Origin: Hyphomonadaceae bacterium UBA1849
Lineage (GTDB): Bacteria > Pseudomonadota > Alphaproteobacteria > Caulobacterales > Hyphomonadaceae
Reading direction: 5' to 3'
Length of the DNA stretch: 64,000 bases
NCBI GenBank assembly: GCA_002338565.1
Contig: DDIN01000005.1
Location: forward strand, 135,264 to 199,263
Shown: piece after piece, positions 39,232 to 47,285 of the stretch
Position numbering within the stretch: position 1 is the stretch's first letter
Layout of the letters: each line of letters starts with the position of its first letter
The notes under the pieces: generated by a model
Database searches by the model: none
What the model was told of the DNA's origin: nothing
The model's input: only the letters and a program-made list of their open reading frames with translations
Translations under genes and position numbers: made by a program

Positions 39232-40215
39232 TTATGCGTCCTCAAATCCTTCAAAAGCTTTCAGCGCGTCTGTATTACCAGCCTCAAGCGCTTTGATGAG
39301 ATCGGCGAGATCATCTTTGCGCGTCGTCTTCTTTCCGGGCTTCACCGTGATCGGCTTCTGGTACACCAGAGTAGACCAGCCATCACGGCGGATACGGTCA
39401 ACCAGCTTCAGGCCGCGGCCCGCAAACGCGCCGCGCACGCTCGGCTCCTGGAAGGTCAGGAGGCCGGAGAGGATGACAACGCCGCCCGGTTTCAGAACGC
39501 GGGTCAGATCGCCAGACATGCTAATCAGCGGCTTTGCGAGTATGTTCGCAAAGATTGTATCGTAAGGCGCTGACGTCTGGATTAGTTTCGCCTTCGTGCC
39601 CTTGGCTTCGACGAGCTTAACCTGATTGGCGACCTTGTTGTTCTCGACATTCACCTGAGAAACGCGAACGCTGACCGGGTCGATATCGCTGGCGATAGCC
39701 GATGTGCCGCCGCGCTTAACCGCTGCGATAGCCAGAACGCCGGAGCCTGTGCCGACATCGAGCACTTTGCCGATCTTGCGACGGCGGGCATGGTTTTCCA
39801 GCGCAAGAAGGCAGCCTGCAGTCGTGCCGTGGTGGCCCGTACCAAATGCAAGACCCGCCTCGATCCAGAGCGGGATACGGCCTGGGTGTCCTTTGGCGAG
39901 CTGGTGCGCACCGGCGACGACGAACGGTCCGGCATGCACGGCAGGCAGCCCTTCAAGGGACATAGCAACCCAGTCCATGTCTTCCAGTTCCTGAACCACC
40001 GGGTTCAGATCCGGCGCGATAAGCTCCATAATGCCTGCGCAGCCATAGGCCGTGTCGAAGTCGGACGCATACGCATCGATACGCCAGAGCGTACGGCTCT
40101 CTTCCTTCGTGTCGACAGCGTCGGCAGGAGACGGATCGAGCCATGTCAGCGCGTCGGCTACGGCTTCAATCACTTTACGGGGTGCAGTTGCAGATACCAT
40201 GTACATGACGCCCAT
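39232..40215 (-). CDS. prmA: Ribosomal protein L11 methyltransferase PrmA
   Basis: PrmA trimethylates ribosomal protein L11. The 327-aa protein has an N-terminal substrate-binding domain. WIEAGLAFGTGHHGTT precedes SAM motif I KVLDVGTGSGVLAIAA, followed by ASDIDPVSVRVSQVN and the PrmA signature FANILAKPL. VLKPGGVVILSGLL follows. A C-terminal Lys/Thr/Asp-rich tail of about 45 residues is extra. Two in-frame Met at residues 4 and 6 are alternative starts. Confidence 0.93.
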   Translation of the reverse strand: MGVMYMVSATAPRKVIEAVADALTWLDPSPADAVDTKEESRTLWRIDAYASDFDTAYGCAGIMELIAPDLNPVVQELEDMDWVAMSLEGLPAVHAGPFVVAGAHQLAKGHPGRIPLWIEAGLAFGTGHHGTTAGCLLALENHARRRKIGKVLDVGTGSGVLAIAAVKRGGTSAIASDIDPVSVRVSQVNVENNKVANQVKLVEAKGTKAKLIQTSAPYDTIFANILAKPLISMSGDLTRVLKPGGVVILSGLLTFQEPSVRGAFAGRGLKLVDRIRRDGWSTLVYQKPITVKPGKKTTRKDDLADLIKALEAGNTDALKAFEGFEDA

Positions 40216-40279
40216 AAACTACGGAACGGGCGCCGGTGGAATACCTTTTTTTCGTCTCGCGATGAGGCCGGAAAATTGC

Positions 40280-41011
40280 CTATCGGCTAAGCGGAGCTGC
40301 TTCGGTCTCGGTCAGCGCAAGGCGCGGGTCGATCCATGGCGGGAAATCGAACGGATTGCGCGGTGTGAGCCCGCGGCCCCAAACGCCTGCCTGATAGGTG
40401 CCGGTCAGAACTTCATAGTGCAGGTGAATACCTGTCACGTGGCCGGAAGCGCCCATGCGGCCAAGCGGCTCGCCATAGTGAACGGTCTCGCCGACTTCGA
40501 TATTGTCCTCGACATATTCAAGGTGAGCATAGCGCGTGTACACGCCGCTGCCATGATCAATGAGGATGGAAAGACCGAAACCGGAGTTATAGCCCGCCTC
40601 AAGGATTGTGCCCGCGCCGCCCGAAAATACACGGCTGGCCGGACGGGATGTAATATCCAGCCCGTTATGCGGGCGCGTTCTGCCATTCAGGGTACGAATG
40701 CCAAAGCCGGAGCTGACGCAGGCATTGTTGGCCGGAGCGGTCACGAGCGGCACGCCGTTCACGACAACGAGGCGGGAATACTCGATCACTTCGCGGTTGG
40801 AGTCGGTGTCAGGTGCATTTGAAACGCTCGAGCCTGAGCACAGAAAGAGCCGCTCGTTCGGATAGAGACGTTCCACGTTTGCTTCGATGACCGGTCCACT
40901 TGCTGGCGGGACTGTCGCTTGTGTGCGTCCGTTTCTGACAGGTGCCGGATTGCTCGCACAGGCGGCGAGAAACAGAGCGCTGGCGGAAAGTACGGCTATC
41001 GAACGCAACAT
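40280..41011 (-). CDS. M23/LytM-family peptidase lipoprotein
   Basis: The 243-aa precursor has a lipobox LAAC with Cys18. The C-terminal LytM domain has all metal and catalytic motifs: HNGLD (His115, Asp119), YAHLEY (His163) and HLHYE (His196, His198). This predicts an active zinc endopeptidase that cuts peptidoglycan cross-links at the outer membrane's inner face. Many division- or growth-linked LytM proteins are catalytically dead, whereas this one looks intact. It lies 64 bp after, and is divergent to nothing but the DUF2785 gene across 148 bp. Confidence 0.88.
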   Translation of the reverse strand: MLRSIAVLSASALFLAACASNPAPVRNGRTQATVPPASGPVIEANVERLYPNERLFLCSGSSVSNAPDTDSNREVIEYSRLVVVNGVPLVTAPANNACVSSGFGIRTLNGRTRPHNGLDITSRPASRVFSGGAGTILEAGYNSGFGLSILIDHGSGVYTRYAHLEYVEDNIEVGETVHYGEPLGRMGASGHVTGIHLHYEVLTGTYQAGVWGRGLTPRNPFDFPPWIDPRLALTETEAAPLSR

Positions 41012-41159
41012 GTCTGACCCTCAGGATTTCTTTCGCGTGACGTGGTGTGACTATGGAAAACGCCAGATTAACCCTAAGGGGGTGAACGTTCGATAAATGT
41101 CGTTGCGTGCAAGAGTGAAAAACTTCGCTAAGATGGCCATGAATAGGGAGAGGTGACGG

Positions 41160-42038
41160 ATGAAACGGATACTTACAGCAGCTTGTTTGAGCGCGGTGAG
41201 CGCGGTGATCGCGCAGAGCGCCTTCGCAGATGGGTATCCGCCTTGCCATTACGCGCCGGGCTATTCGATCGATTATACAGACTCCACCGAAGCCTTCCTG
41301 ATGGTGAACTGTCTGGCCGATCCTGATCCTGTCATCAGAGACGAAATCGCCTACACCACGATTGTTGAAATTCTGCGGAACCATACACCTGACGCGCCGG
41401 AACTCTTCGAGCTGATGAACATGCTTGTCGAGCGTCTGGATGAAGCAGGCAGCGACCCGAACGGCTTTCAGGGCCCGTTCGTCGTGCTGGCGCTGGCAGA
41501 GATTGCCCGGACCGACCGCGTACATGGCTGGATGAGCGCCGATATGCGGTCAGACCTCGTCACGATAGGTGCGGAATATCTTTCCGGCGTGAGTGACTAT
41601 CGCGGCTTTGACGACAATGAGGGCTGGCGGCACGGCGTCGCGCATGGCGCAGACCTTTTAATGCAGCTCTCGCTGAACGACGCCATCACGGAAGATGATG
41701 CGCTGATGATCCTTGCGGCGATAGCAAGCAAAGTCGCGCCTGCGGATGGCACTGCCTATACATTCGGAGAGCCGGAACGCCTTGCGCGGCCTGTTCTGTT
41801 CCTCGCTAGGTCCGGCAAGGTGCGCGATGAGACCTGGGATGCGTTCTTCGCGATGATATCGCCTGATGAGAGCGATCCGCGCTGGCAGGCGCCTTACGCA
41901 TCGCAAGCCGGCCTCAACGCGCTGCATAACACTCGGGCCTTCGCAAACACGCTGTATGTAAATGGCGATGTGAGCGATGCTGAAGCCCTTAACGCGCTTC
42001 GGGACCGCTCACTCGAATTGATAATTTCCCTGCCTTAG
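41160..42038 (+). CDS. Secreted DUF2785-like protein
   Basis: The 292-aa protein has a signal peptide (MKRILTAACLSAVSAVIAQS, ending AFA). All-helical repeats follow, with the diagnostic YRGFDDNEGWRHGVAHGADL around residues 157-177. This is the DUF2785 core, whose function I do not know. Two Cys near the start of the mature protein could pair in the periplasm. A good ribosome site (GGGAGAGG) precedes the ATG. Confidence 0.75.
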   Translation: MKRILTAACLSAVSAVIAQSAFADGYPPCHYAPGYSIDYTDSTEAFLMVNCLADPDPVIRDEIAYTTIVEILRNHTPDAPELFELMNMLVERLDEAGSDPNGFQGPFVVLALAEIARTDRVHGWMSADMRSDLVTIGAEYLSGVSDYRGFDDNEGWRHGVAHGADLLMQLSLNDAITEDDALMILAAIASKVAPADGTAYTFGEPERLARPVLFLARSGKVRDETWDAFFAMISPDESDPRWQAPYASQAGLNALHNTRAFANTLYVNGDVSDAEALNALRDRSLELIISLP

Positions 42039-42049
42039 AAAAAGGCGGG

Positions 42050-42580
42050 TCAGGCGACGACACTAAGGAAGTTCTGAGGGGCAGTGACTGTCGCCTGACC
42101 ACGCGGAGAGTAGCCGGAAATCTGGGCGCCGCTGAAGCCTGTCTGGGGTTCCAGATCTTCATTGCGGACGTCGAACCCTCGCTCTTGGGCAAAAGCGCGA
42201 AGGCCGTCTAAATCGACATCGCCCCGATCCGACACGAAATTCGCAGCCTCATCGCCAAAACGGGCCGCAAGGTCTGTGCGGGTGGTGGCGGTCCGTTCTT
42301 CTGCGATGAGGTTTGTTAGGGCGTCGAGATCCACGACGCCTGACTCCGAAACTACTCCATCGGCACCCTGACCGAATTCATCGGCCAGGCGGGTAGAGAG
42401 TGCTTCTGTATCAATCTCGGAACTGCGAATAGAATCCCGAAGTCGCTCAAGTGGTCCTGGGGGTGGAGGAAGATCGAGCTGGCTCGGGCGTTGTGCAGCC
42501 TGTTCAGGCTGGACGGGGGCGGAACCACCAAACGGCTGCAATGCAGCGTAAGCTGAGGCTCGCGATATACTATCAACCAT
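42050..42580 (-). CDS. Uncharacterised 176-aa protein with two acidic repeats
   Basis: No family is recognised. After a Pro/Gln-rich N-terminal part come two similar units of about 35 residues: LADEFGQGADGVVSESGVVD followed by LDALTNLI, and LAARFGDEAANFVSDRGDVD followed by LDGLRAF. Each has a helix, an acidic loop of the D-x-D type and a helix, reminiscent of EF-hand-like loops but not canonical. No signal peptide is evident. The ATG at 42580 follows GAGGAG; a longer frame lacks a site. It is convergent with the DUF2785 gene. Confidence 0.6.
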   Translation of the reverse strand: MVDSISRASAYAALQPFGGSAPVQPEQAAQRPSQLDLPPPPGPLERLRDSIRSSEIDTEALSTRLADEFGQGADGVVSESGVVDLDALTNLIAEERTATTRTDLAARFGDEAANFVSDRGDVDLDGLRAFAQERGFDVRNEDLEPQTGFSGAQISGYSPRGQATVTAPQNFLSVVA

Positions 42581-42828
42581 ATTGTTGCTCCTCGTGTTTA
42601 CAAGGCGCATCTGCTGGAGGGCATCAGAGCGGCGTTCGCCATACCCATATCTGCCTTCCGCTCGGGCTGGGTGACTTCTGTCACTGCCGATACGTCGGTC
42701 TATGGGATTAAGACTATCTTCAAAAGTTTTAACAAACGTTACCAGAGCTTGATGAAATCTTAATGCTCCACTGGCCTCATGGCGTCAGACAATCCGGACC
42801 ATAACCGGCGGGGACAGGGTGAATACCG

Positions 42829-43575
42829 ATGAAGCTATTTCGATATCTTCCGATTGATGATGCGTTCTGGCGCGAACTAACAGGATCAGAGCTGTATTGC
42901 GGGCACGCCGACGGGCTCAATATAAACGATCCGCCCGAGTGTCGGATAGATATGGAAGCGGCCATTGCCCGCGCCCGCGCTGTCGTGACAGACCGCGAAC
43001 GCCTCGAAGAGATTGCCTTTCTGGAGCGCCGCCTAGACCGGTATGAGGAAAAGCGCAGCGCTATGGGTGTCTGCTCTTTTAGCGCCGTGCCGGACAATAC
43101 CGTGAACTGGTCCCGCCGCGCAGATGATCATAAAGGCGTCTGCCTGACTTATAGCCTGCCTGACGATTATATAATCCGTCCGTTTCCGCGCGCCGATGCT
43201 GGGTCGGTCCTCCTTGGTGTGCAGCCGGTGAAATACGGCAATAACGCCGTGACGGAATGGCTGGTGCATGGCGATTTCTACGCCCCGACTGGTGGCTCTA
43301 TCGTCGACAATGCCGCCGTGCGTTCCGTCACCACTAAGGGCATAGCCTGGGCCTATGAGCAGGAAGTCCGCCTGCTAACGCATGAGAAGACCAATTTCCG
43401 CCTGCCTCTGGACAGTCTGAATCAGGTCATGTTCGGCATGTCGATCAGCGATGAAGCCAGACAGCAGATTGTCCGCCGCGCCAAAGAGCGGAACCCGTCA
43501 GTGAAATTCCTGCAGGCCCAGCCGAGCGCCGCCTCGGATTATGGCATGCATGTCATGCTGACAGATTTCGTCTAG
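42829..43575 (+). CDS. DUF2971-like protein
   Basis: The 248-aa protein has VCSFSAVPDNTVNWSRRADD then HKGVCLTYSLP, and WAYEQEVRLL near residue 180, the ordered motifs of DUF2971. Members occur in many mobile or defence-like settings, but their function is unknown. The stop overlaps that of the following convergent gene by 4 bp through the palindrome CTAG. Confidence 0.75.
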   Translation: MKLFRYLPIDDAFWRELTGSELYCGHADGLNINDPPECRIDMEAAIARARAVVTDRERLEEIAFLERRLDRYEEKRSAMGVCSFSAVPDNTVNWSRRADDHKGVCLTYSLPDDYIIRPFPRADAGSVLLGVQPVKYGNNAVTEWLVHGDFYAPTGGSIVDNAAVRSVTTKGIAWAYEQEVRLLTHEKTNFRLPLDSLNQVMFGMSISDEARQQIVRRAKERNPSVKFLQAQPSAASDYGMHVMLTDFV

Positions 43576-44057
43576 GCCGCCGGCGCGCAGGCGTGGGTGC
43601 GGTGCATCTTCGCCTCTTTCAGCCAGTCCCAGCCGAATGCCTCGTCGCTATCGCCATTGGCACGGCGCAGCTCCAGCTTTTCCAGCGCTTCTTCCAGTGT
43701 TGGCTCATGGCCTTCGGGCACCCACCACATAACGAAATGCATCTCGCCAAGCACTTCGAACCATTCCTCGCGGCGCTCGTAAAACTTCTTATGAACCGTG
43801 CCCCAGACAAAGCGCTCAAGGCTTTCAACATCGCGCCAGACGGTCAGGTTCGCGACATGCTGCGGGTCGCCCTCAATCTTTGCATCGGTATTGCCGGTGC
43901 CCGGTTCGCCCGAACCTTCCATCATCCAGACAAAGCCCGGCATGCGTTTACCGAGCCCGTTGATGAGATCGAGATTGTCCATGAAATCCTTCACGCGCGG
44001 ATCATCCGTCGGCGCAACAAGTCGCCCGACATTCAGCTCTGCCAGATGATATTTCAT
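43572..44057 (-). CDS. DUF3291-like protein
   Basis: The 161-aa protein has MKYHLAELNVGRLVAPTDDP at the N-terminus, TVWRDVESLERFVWGTVHKK in the middle and MWWVPEGHEPTLEEALEKLE near the end. This is the dimeric alpha/beta-barrel type of DUF3291, related to heme- or small-molecule-binding barrels. The ATG at 44057 follows GGAAGGGA; the longer frame upstream is GC-rich noise. Function unknown. Confidence 0.8.
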   Translation of the reverse strand: MKYHLAELNVGRLVAPTDDPRVKDFMDNLDLINGLGKRMPGFVWMMEGSGEPGTGNTDAKIEGDPQHVANLTVWRDVESLERFVWGTVHKKFYERREEWFEVLGEMHFVMWWVPEGHEPTLEEALEKLELRRANGDSDEAFGWDWLKEAKMHRTHACAPAA

Positions 44058-44285
44058 GATGTGTCCCTTCCGTCCTGAAAGAGAGGTGGGGAGGGCACGC
44101 AGAAATGGAAGGCGGAAAATGAAGATGTGCAGACGCAGCCGGGGTGAGCGGCTGATACGCGGGCAGCCCTGAGCGCGACCCATCGCAAAGGCGGAGCCGA
44201 CGCGGGCGGTCAAACAAAGACGCACACAAGCGACCGCGCAGGCGCAGGGCGAGCGAGGCAACGAGCGACGCGCCCGAGCATAAAA
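44058..44285. other. GC-rich non-coding gap with a copy of a 16-bp dispersed repeat
   Basis: No gene is supported. 44162-44177 is an exact direct copy of the 16-mer at 44683-44698 (GGCAGCCCTGAGCGCG), which lies inside the next ORF. The sequence is purine- and GC-rich, unlike the coding DNA around it. Confidence 0.4.
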
Positions 44286-45299
44286 TCAGAGGGGTCTGAT
44301 GTTGGGCGGTGGCGGCGGCTCGAGACAGGATAAATCCGGCAGGCCCGCATAAGGATCGGGCCGGATACCGTAGCCGATCTCTTCCAGTTTTGATGACGCA
44401 AGATAGTGAATGAAGTTCACGTCTTTGCGCTCAGCCGGTGTGGTCGCAGAGGCCCATAATTCTTCGGGCGGGCAGAAATGTGCCAGCGGCGCGAAATAGA
44501 GCGGATGGGGGATTGGGTTTGGTTCTCGTGCGGCAGACACCCGCGCATGCGGGTGTCCATGCTTAGTTTCAGCTGACCGGCACGTAGCAACGTCATGGGC
44601 ATGGGTTCCCGTCTGCACGGGAACCGGCGGTGGATAAGATGCTGACGAACTCGCTGGTATCGTCTGGGCGTTAGATTGGTGCGGCAGCCCTGAGCGCGTT
44701 CCATGTTCGCCGCAGTCGGACGGGGACAAATCAGAAAGAACAACCCGCCGCGCGAGATTAAGCGCGAACCGGTCAGCGTGTTCCAGCACATGAGAAAGGC
44801 GTTTCAGGCGGGCAAAGAGGTGCCCGGCTTCCACGACCTGCAACCGATCCGGCAGGAAGGTATAGCGGCGTGTGCTGCGGCGGCTCTTGCGTCCGCGCGC
44901 CTCGATGACAGGTGTCAAAACACTGAATGCGGGAAGTCGCGGCAGGTCGCGAAGCTGGTCACGCAGGGCTTCATCTTCCCGCTCGGCAAGGCGTTTTTCT
45001 TGCGGCGCATTCTGGCTTTTGCGTGGCTTAGCTGGCGTGAACCGGCCGAGCGCGATCAGCTCCGCCGTCAAAAACAGGATGAAACAGCGCAGCAGGTATT
45101 CCAGCCGTTTCACATGGGTGAGGCCGTCGCTCATAAAGCGGCGCTGCATATAGGGGCGCGTGGTTTGAACGCCCTCTGGCGGGGCTTCGCGGTCGCCCTC
45201 TGCGCTATGATGCGCGCCCGCAATATAGCCCTTCAACCGGTGGGCAATTTCCCGCGGCTCATAAGACAGAATTTCTTCAGGGGCAGACACATCCGACAT
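44286..45299 (-). CDS. Uncharacterised 337-aa protein interrupted in frame by repeat DNA
   Basis: No family is recognised. The N-terminal part (MSDVSAPEEILSYEPREIAH …) is charged and helical with one hydrophobic stretch (LLRCFILFLTAELIALGRF). The C-terminal part (LYFAPLAHFCPPEELWASAT … GIRPDPYAGLPDL) looks like normal protein. Between them, about residues 200-263 are translated from palindromic and dispersed repeats (44536-44557, 44604-44625, 44683-44698) and have odd composition (His/Thr/Ser/Pro rich). The frame stays open through the repeats. It may be a functional gene with a tolerated insertion or the start of decay. The ATG at 45299 is preferred; upstream codons run into the REP. Confidence 0.5.
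   Translation of the reverse strand: MSDVSAPEEILSYEPREIAHRLKGYIAGAHHSAEGDREAPPEGVQTTRPYMQRRFMSDGLTHVKRLEYLLRCFILFLTAELIALGRFTPAKPRKSQNAPQEKRLAEREDEALRDQLRDLPRLPAFSVLTPVIEARGRKSRRSTRRYTFLPDRLQVVEAGHLFARLKRLSHVLEHADRFALNLARRVVLSDLSPSDCGEHGTRSGLPHQSNAQTIPASSSASYPPPVPVQTGTHAHDVATCRSAETKHGHPHARVSAAREPNPIPHPLYFAPLAHFCPPEELWASATTPAERKDVNFIHYLASSKLEEIGYGIRPDPYAGLPDLSCLEPPPPPNIRPL
44536..44625. repeat. REP-like double palindrome inside the ORF
   Basis: Two perfect hairpins each have 9-bp arms and a 4-nt loop: GACACCCGC/GCGGGTGTC (44536-44557) and GGTTCCCGT/ACGGGAACC (44604-44625). They are 46 bp apart. The design resembles bacterial interspersed mosaic elements but does not share the GTAG-headed sequence of the REPs next to the transposase. 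Confidence 0.7.
44683..44698. repeat. Second copy of the 16-bp repeat
   Basis: GGCAGCCCTGAGCGCG is identical to 44162-44177. The CCCTGAGCGC core is of a kind often seen as dispersed repeats in alphaproteobacterial genomes (general impression). Confidence 0.5.
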
Positions 45300-45354
45300 G
45301 ACGAGAAGTGTGTGGGTGGCGGGCGCGGCGTTGGATTGTTTTAGTTGGAGAAAT

Positions 45355-45389
45355 GTAGGGTGGATTAGATCGCAAGATCGTAATCCACC
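45355..45389 (+). repeat. GTAG-headed REP hairpin, left of the RAYT gene
   Basis: A GTAG head is followed by GGTGGATTA (45359-45367) and TAATCCACC (45381-45389), perfect 9-bp arms. The inner GATC-GCAA-GATC extends the stem. The 18-mer AAATGTAGGGTGGATTAG (45351-45368) recurs exactly at 45914-45931. GTAG heads are the known mark of REPs mobilised by RAYT proteins. Confidence 0.85.
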
Positions 45390-45399
45390 GATAGGCGCG

Positions 45400-45873
45400 T
45401 TAAGCGGCGCGTCCCCATCCATCTTTGTACCGATGCCATGACGAATGTGGCCAATCGGATGGATCGGCCACATATCCATGTTTCACAGGGTTCCAATGGA
45501 TGTAATCCATGTGCGCACCGAGGTCCGCATCATCGCGGATAAGATGTTCCCAGTACCGGCGTTGCCATATGCCACGTTCGCCATGGCGGCGACCAGCCGG
45601 TGTGTGTTCCAGAGACTTGGTGAAATGGGTTTTGATCAGTCGCAGTCGTTTCGCGAAATCATGATCATTCTCCGGCAGACGCCAGATTGTGTGAAAGTGG
45701 TCGGGGAGAAACACCCACGCGATTGTCTCGAAAGGAAATTTAGCGTGCACTTTTTCGATGCATTGATGCAGGAGACCAATTTCGTCCAGCAGCAGTCTTG
45801 AAGATCGGTCATCAAGACAAACAGTAAAAGCATAAGTGCCACCCGGCACGAAGAGACGACGATAATTTGGCAT
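45400..45873 (-). CDS. REP-associated tyrosine transposase (RAYT, Y1/IS200-like)
   Basis: The 157-aa protein begins MPNYRRLFVPGGTYAFTVCL and carries the metal-binding HUH motif as His59-Phe-His61 in LPDHFHTIWRLP. RGIWQRRYWEHLIRDD and DYIHWNPVKHGYV follow; Tyr124 in DYIH is the probable nucleophile. The protein ends with the RAYT-like DWPHSSWHRY. RAYTs nick and join single-stranded REP DNA in a REP hairpin-specific way and are usually single-copy domesticated relatives of IS200/IS605 transposases. It is intact and flanked on both sides by GTAG-headed REPs. The ATG at 45873 matches the family start. Confidence 0.92.
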   Translation of the reverse strand: MPNYRRLFVPGGTYAFTVCLDDRSSRLLLDEIGLLHQCIEKVHAKFPFETIAWVFLPDHFHTIWRLPENDHDFAKRLRLIKTHFTKSLEHTPAGRRHGERGIWQRRYWEHLIRDDADLGAHMDYIHWNPVKHGYVADPSDWPHSSWHRYKDGWGRAA

Positions 45874-45917
45874 GATTGAGAACATACCAAGAACATTTGT
45901 GGTTGAAAAGATCAAAT

Positions 45918-45947
45918 GTAGGGTGGATTAGCAGAGCGTAATCCACC
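45918..45947 (+). repeat. GTAG-headed REP hairpin, right of the RAYT gene
   Basis: GTAG is followed by GGTGGATTA (45922-45930) and TAATCCACC (45939-45947) with an 8-nt loop. Same arms and same orientation as the REP at 45355. Together they bracket the transposase as direct repeats. Confidence 0.85.
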
Positions 45948-45962
45948 AACGTTCAGGTTTGC

Positions 45963-45995
45963 GGTGCATTACGACGTGCGTCTAATGCACCCTAC
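45963..45995 (-). repeat. Inverted variant REP hairpin
   Basis: GGTGCATTA (45963-45971) and TAATGCACC (45983-45991) are followed by CTAC, i.e. GTAG on the minus strand. One base of each arm differs from the other two REPs in a compensating way. It sits 15 bp from the preceding REP in opposite orientation, a BIME-like pair. Confidence 0.8.
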
Positions 45996-46068
45996 GGGGC
46001 TAATCGCCAAGGAGCGCAGTACGGGCTAAACTCAAGGAAGATGTATACGCTTACTTGGTGAGGGGACG

Positions 46069-47229
46069 ATGAGGAACATGGCCATAAACATCGAAAAAAT
46101 TTCGAATGACGTACGAGCGGCACTCTCCCCTGTAAAAGCGGCTGATCTCAAAACGGAAATTGACCGCCGTTTCCTATTCGAAGCCAAGCGTTTGGTAAGT
46201 GCAAACGATTTGCCACCGTATTATTCGGTCTATTTTTTATTGGTGAAACTCCTAGGATTTCAGAACCTTGGTCAATGGGAAAAGGTCGCGTGGTCAATTC
46301 CGGTCGAGTTTGGAGGTGAAGTTTTTGTTGTGGAACATAGAAAATTCGGTCTTTGCATAGCTGGCAGGAACCTAGAAAATGCTTTGCACATTCGAGATCG
46401 AATAAATGCTGCTGCGAAGGTCGCCGAGCCATACCTCGATTTTCTCGCCGACGAGGCTGCAAATAGCTCTAAATTGAACGTGGTAAACCGGTCCGCGGCT
46501 TTGTTCGAGCGACACATGTATTTTGTGAATTTATATAGGCAAAAAATTTCCGAAGCGGATGCGCGAAAAGACGAGGTTAATCGATCTCAAATCGGTGACC
46601 ATGCATGGTTGACCACGTTTCCCAGTCGAGAATTGTATGAACAATCGAATTGGCTAGGCGTCGCAGCAATCGAGACTTTCTTTAGCTGGACTGAACACGT
46701 CTTTGTGCTCTTGGGAATTCTCCAAGCGAAAATGAAAAATGGAAAGGATGTACGAAAGATTGCGAATGACACATGGTATAACAAATATAAAATGGTTTTT
46801 GATTGTTCAAGTGACGCGGAAGCTGACGCTCTTCTGACCGAACTGACACTGGTACGTAGGCAAATCAGGAATTTTGACGCACACGGTTCTTTCGGAAAAG
46901 CGCGAGCAGCTTTCGATTTCCATTCGGAGGTTGGCGCTGTGCCACTAATTATGCCGCACGACAAAACCAATGATGAATTTAAATTTGGAAATGGAATTGA
47001 ATTCGTAACCAGCGAAGCACTTGATTTGATTGAAAGAGCGGCAGCGCATATTTGGGCAGATGTGAGATCTCCTGCCCAAATTTATATACAAGAAAGTGGA
47101 TTACCGTTGATATTGAGCTACGCCGTCGATGGTACCTACGAAGATGCAATGAAATCGGAGACCAGAATGGACGCGTTTTGTGAAGTTTTGAGTCGGCGAT
47201 TTGATGATGCTGCGAATATGGATTTTTAG
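46069..47229 (+). CDS. Uncharacterised AT-rich ORF with an RN-x3-H (HEPN-like) motif
   Basis: The 386-aa protein has no known family to me. It is mostly helical, with no signal peptide. Around residues 260-275 it reads LVRRQIRNFDAHGSFGK. Arg267-Asn-x3-His272 fits the RN-x3-H active-site motif of HEPN ribonucleases, and the preceding helix (DCSSDAEADALLTELTLVRR) fits too. A second helical segment with ETFFSWTEHVFVLLGIL lies about 60 residues earlier. Codon use is clearly more AT-rich than its neighbours, suggesting transfer. It sits between REPs and a housekeeping helicase, the kind of spot where defence or toxin genes land. No antitoxin-like partner is adjacent. Confidence 0.6.
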   Translation: MRNMAINIEKISNDVRAALSPVKAADLKTEIDRRFLFEAKRLVSANDLPPYYSVYFLLVKLLGFQNLGQWEKVAWSIPVEFGGEVFVVEHRKFGLCIAGRNLENALHIRDRINAAAKVAEPYLDFLADEAANSSKLNVVNRSAALFERHMYFVNLYRQKISEADARKDEVNRSQIGDHAWLTTFPSRELYEQSNWLGVAAIETFFSWTEHVFVLLGILQAKMKNGKDVRKIANDTWYNKYKMVFDCSSDAEADALLTELTLVRRQIRNFDAHGSFGKARAAFDFHSEVGAVPLIMPHDKTNDEFKFGNGIEFVTSEALDLIERAAAHIWADVRSPAQIYIQESGLPLILSYAVDGTYEDAMKSETRMDAFCEVLSRRFDDAANMDF

Positions 47230-47285
47230 AAAAATTCTGTTGAATGTCGTTGAGTGCTATAAAGTAGCAATTACTGCCCCACTCC

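Noticed and set aside
42708..42722. TTAA-GACTATC-TTCA, a one-mismatch CtrA box between the 176-aa gene and the DUF2971 gene
   Set aside because: One mismatch in AT-rich DNA is not rare and neither neighbour is a known CtrA target.
47253..47267. Small hairpin TGCTA/TAGCA between the HEPN-like gene and the helicase gene
   Set aside because: Five-pair AT-rich stem without a T-run is too weak to call a terminator.
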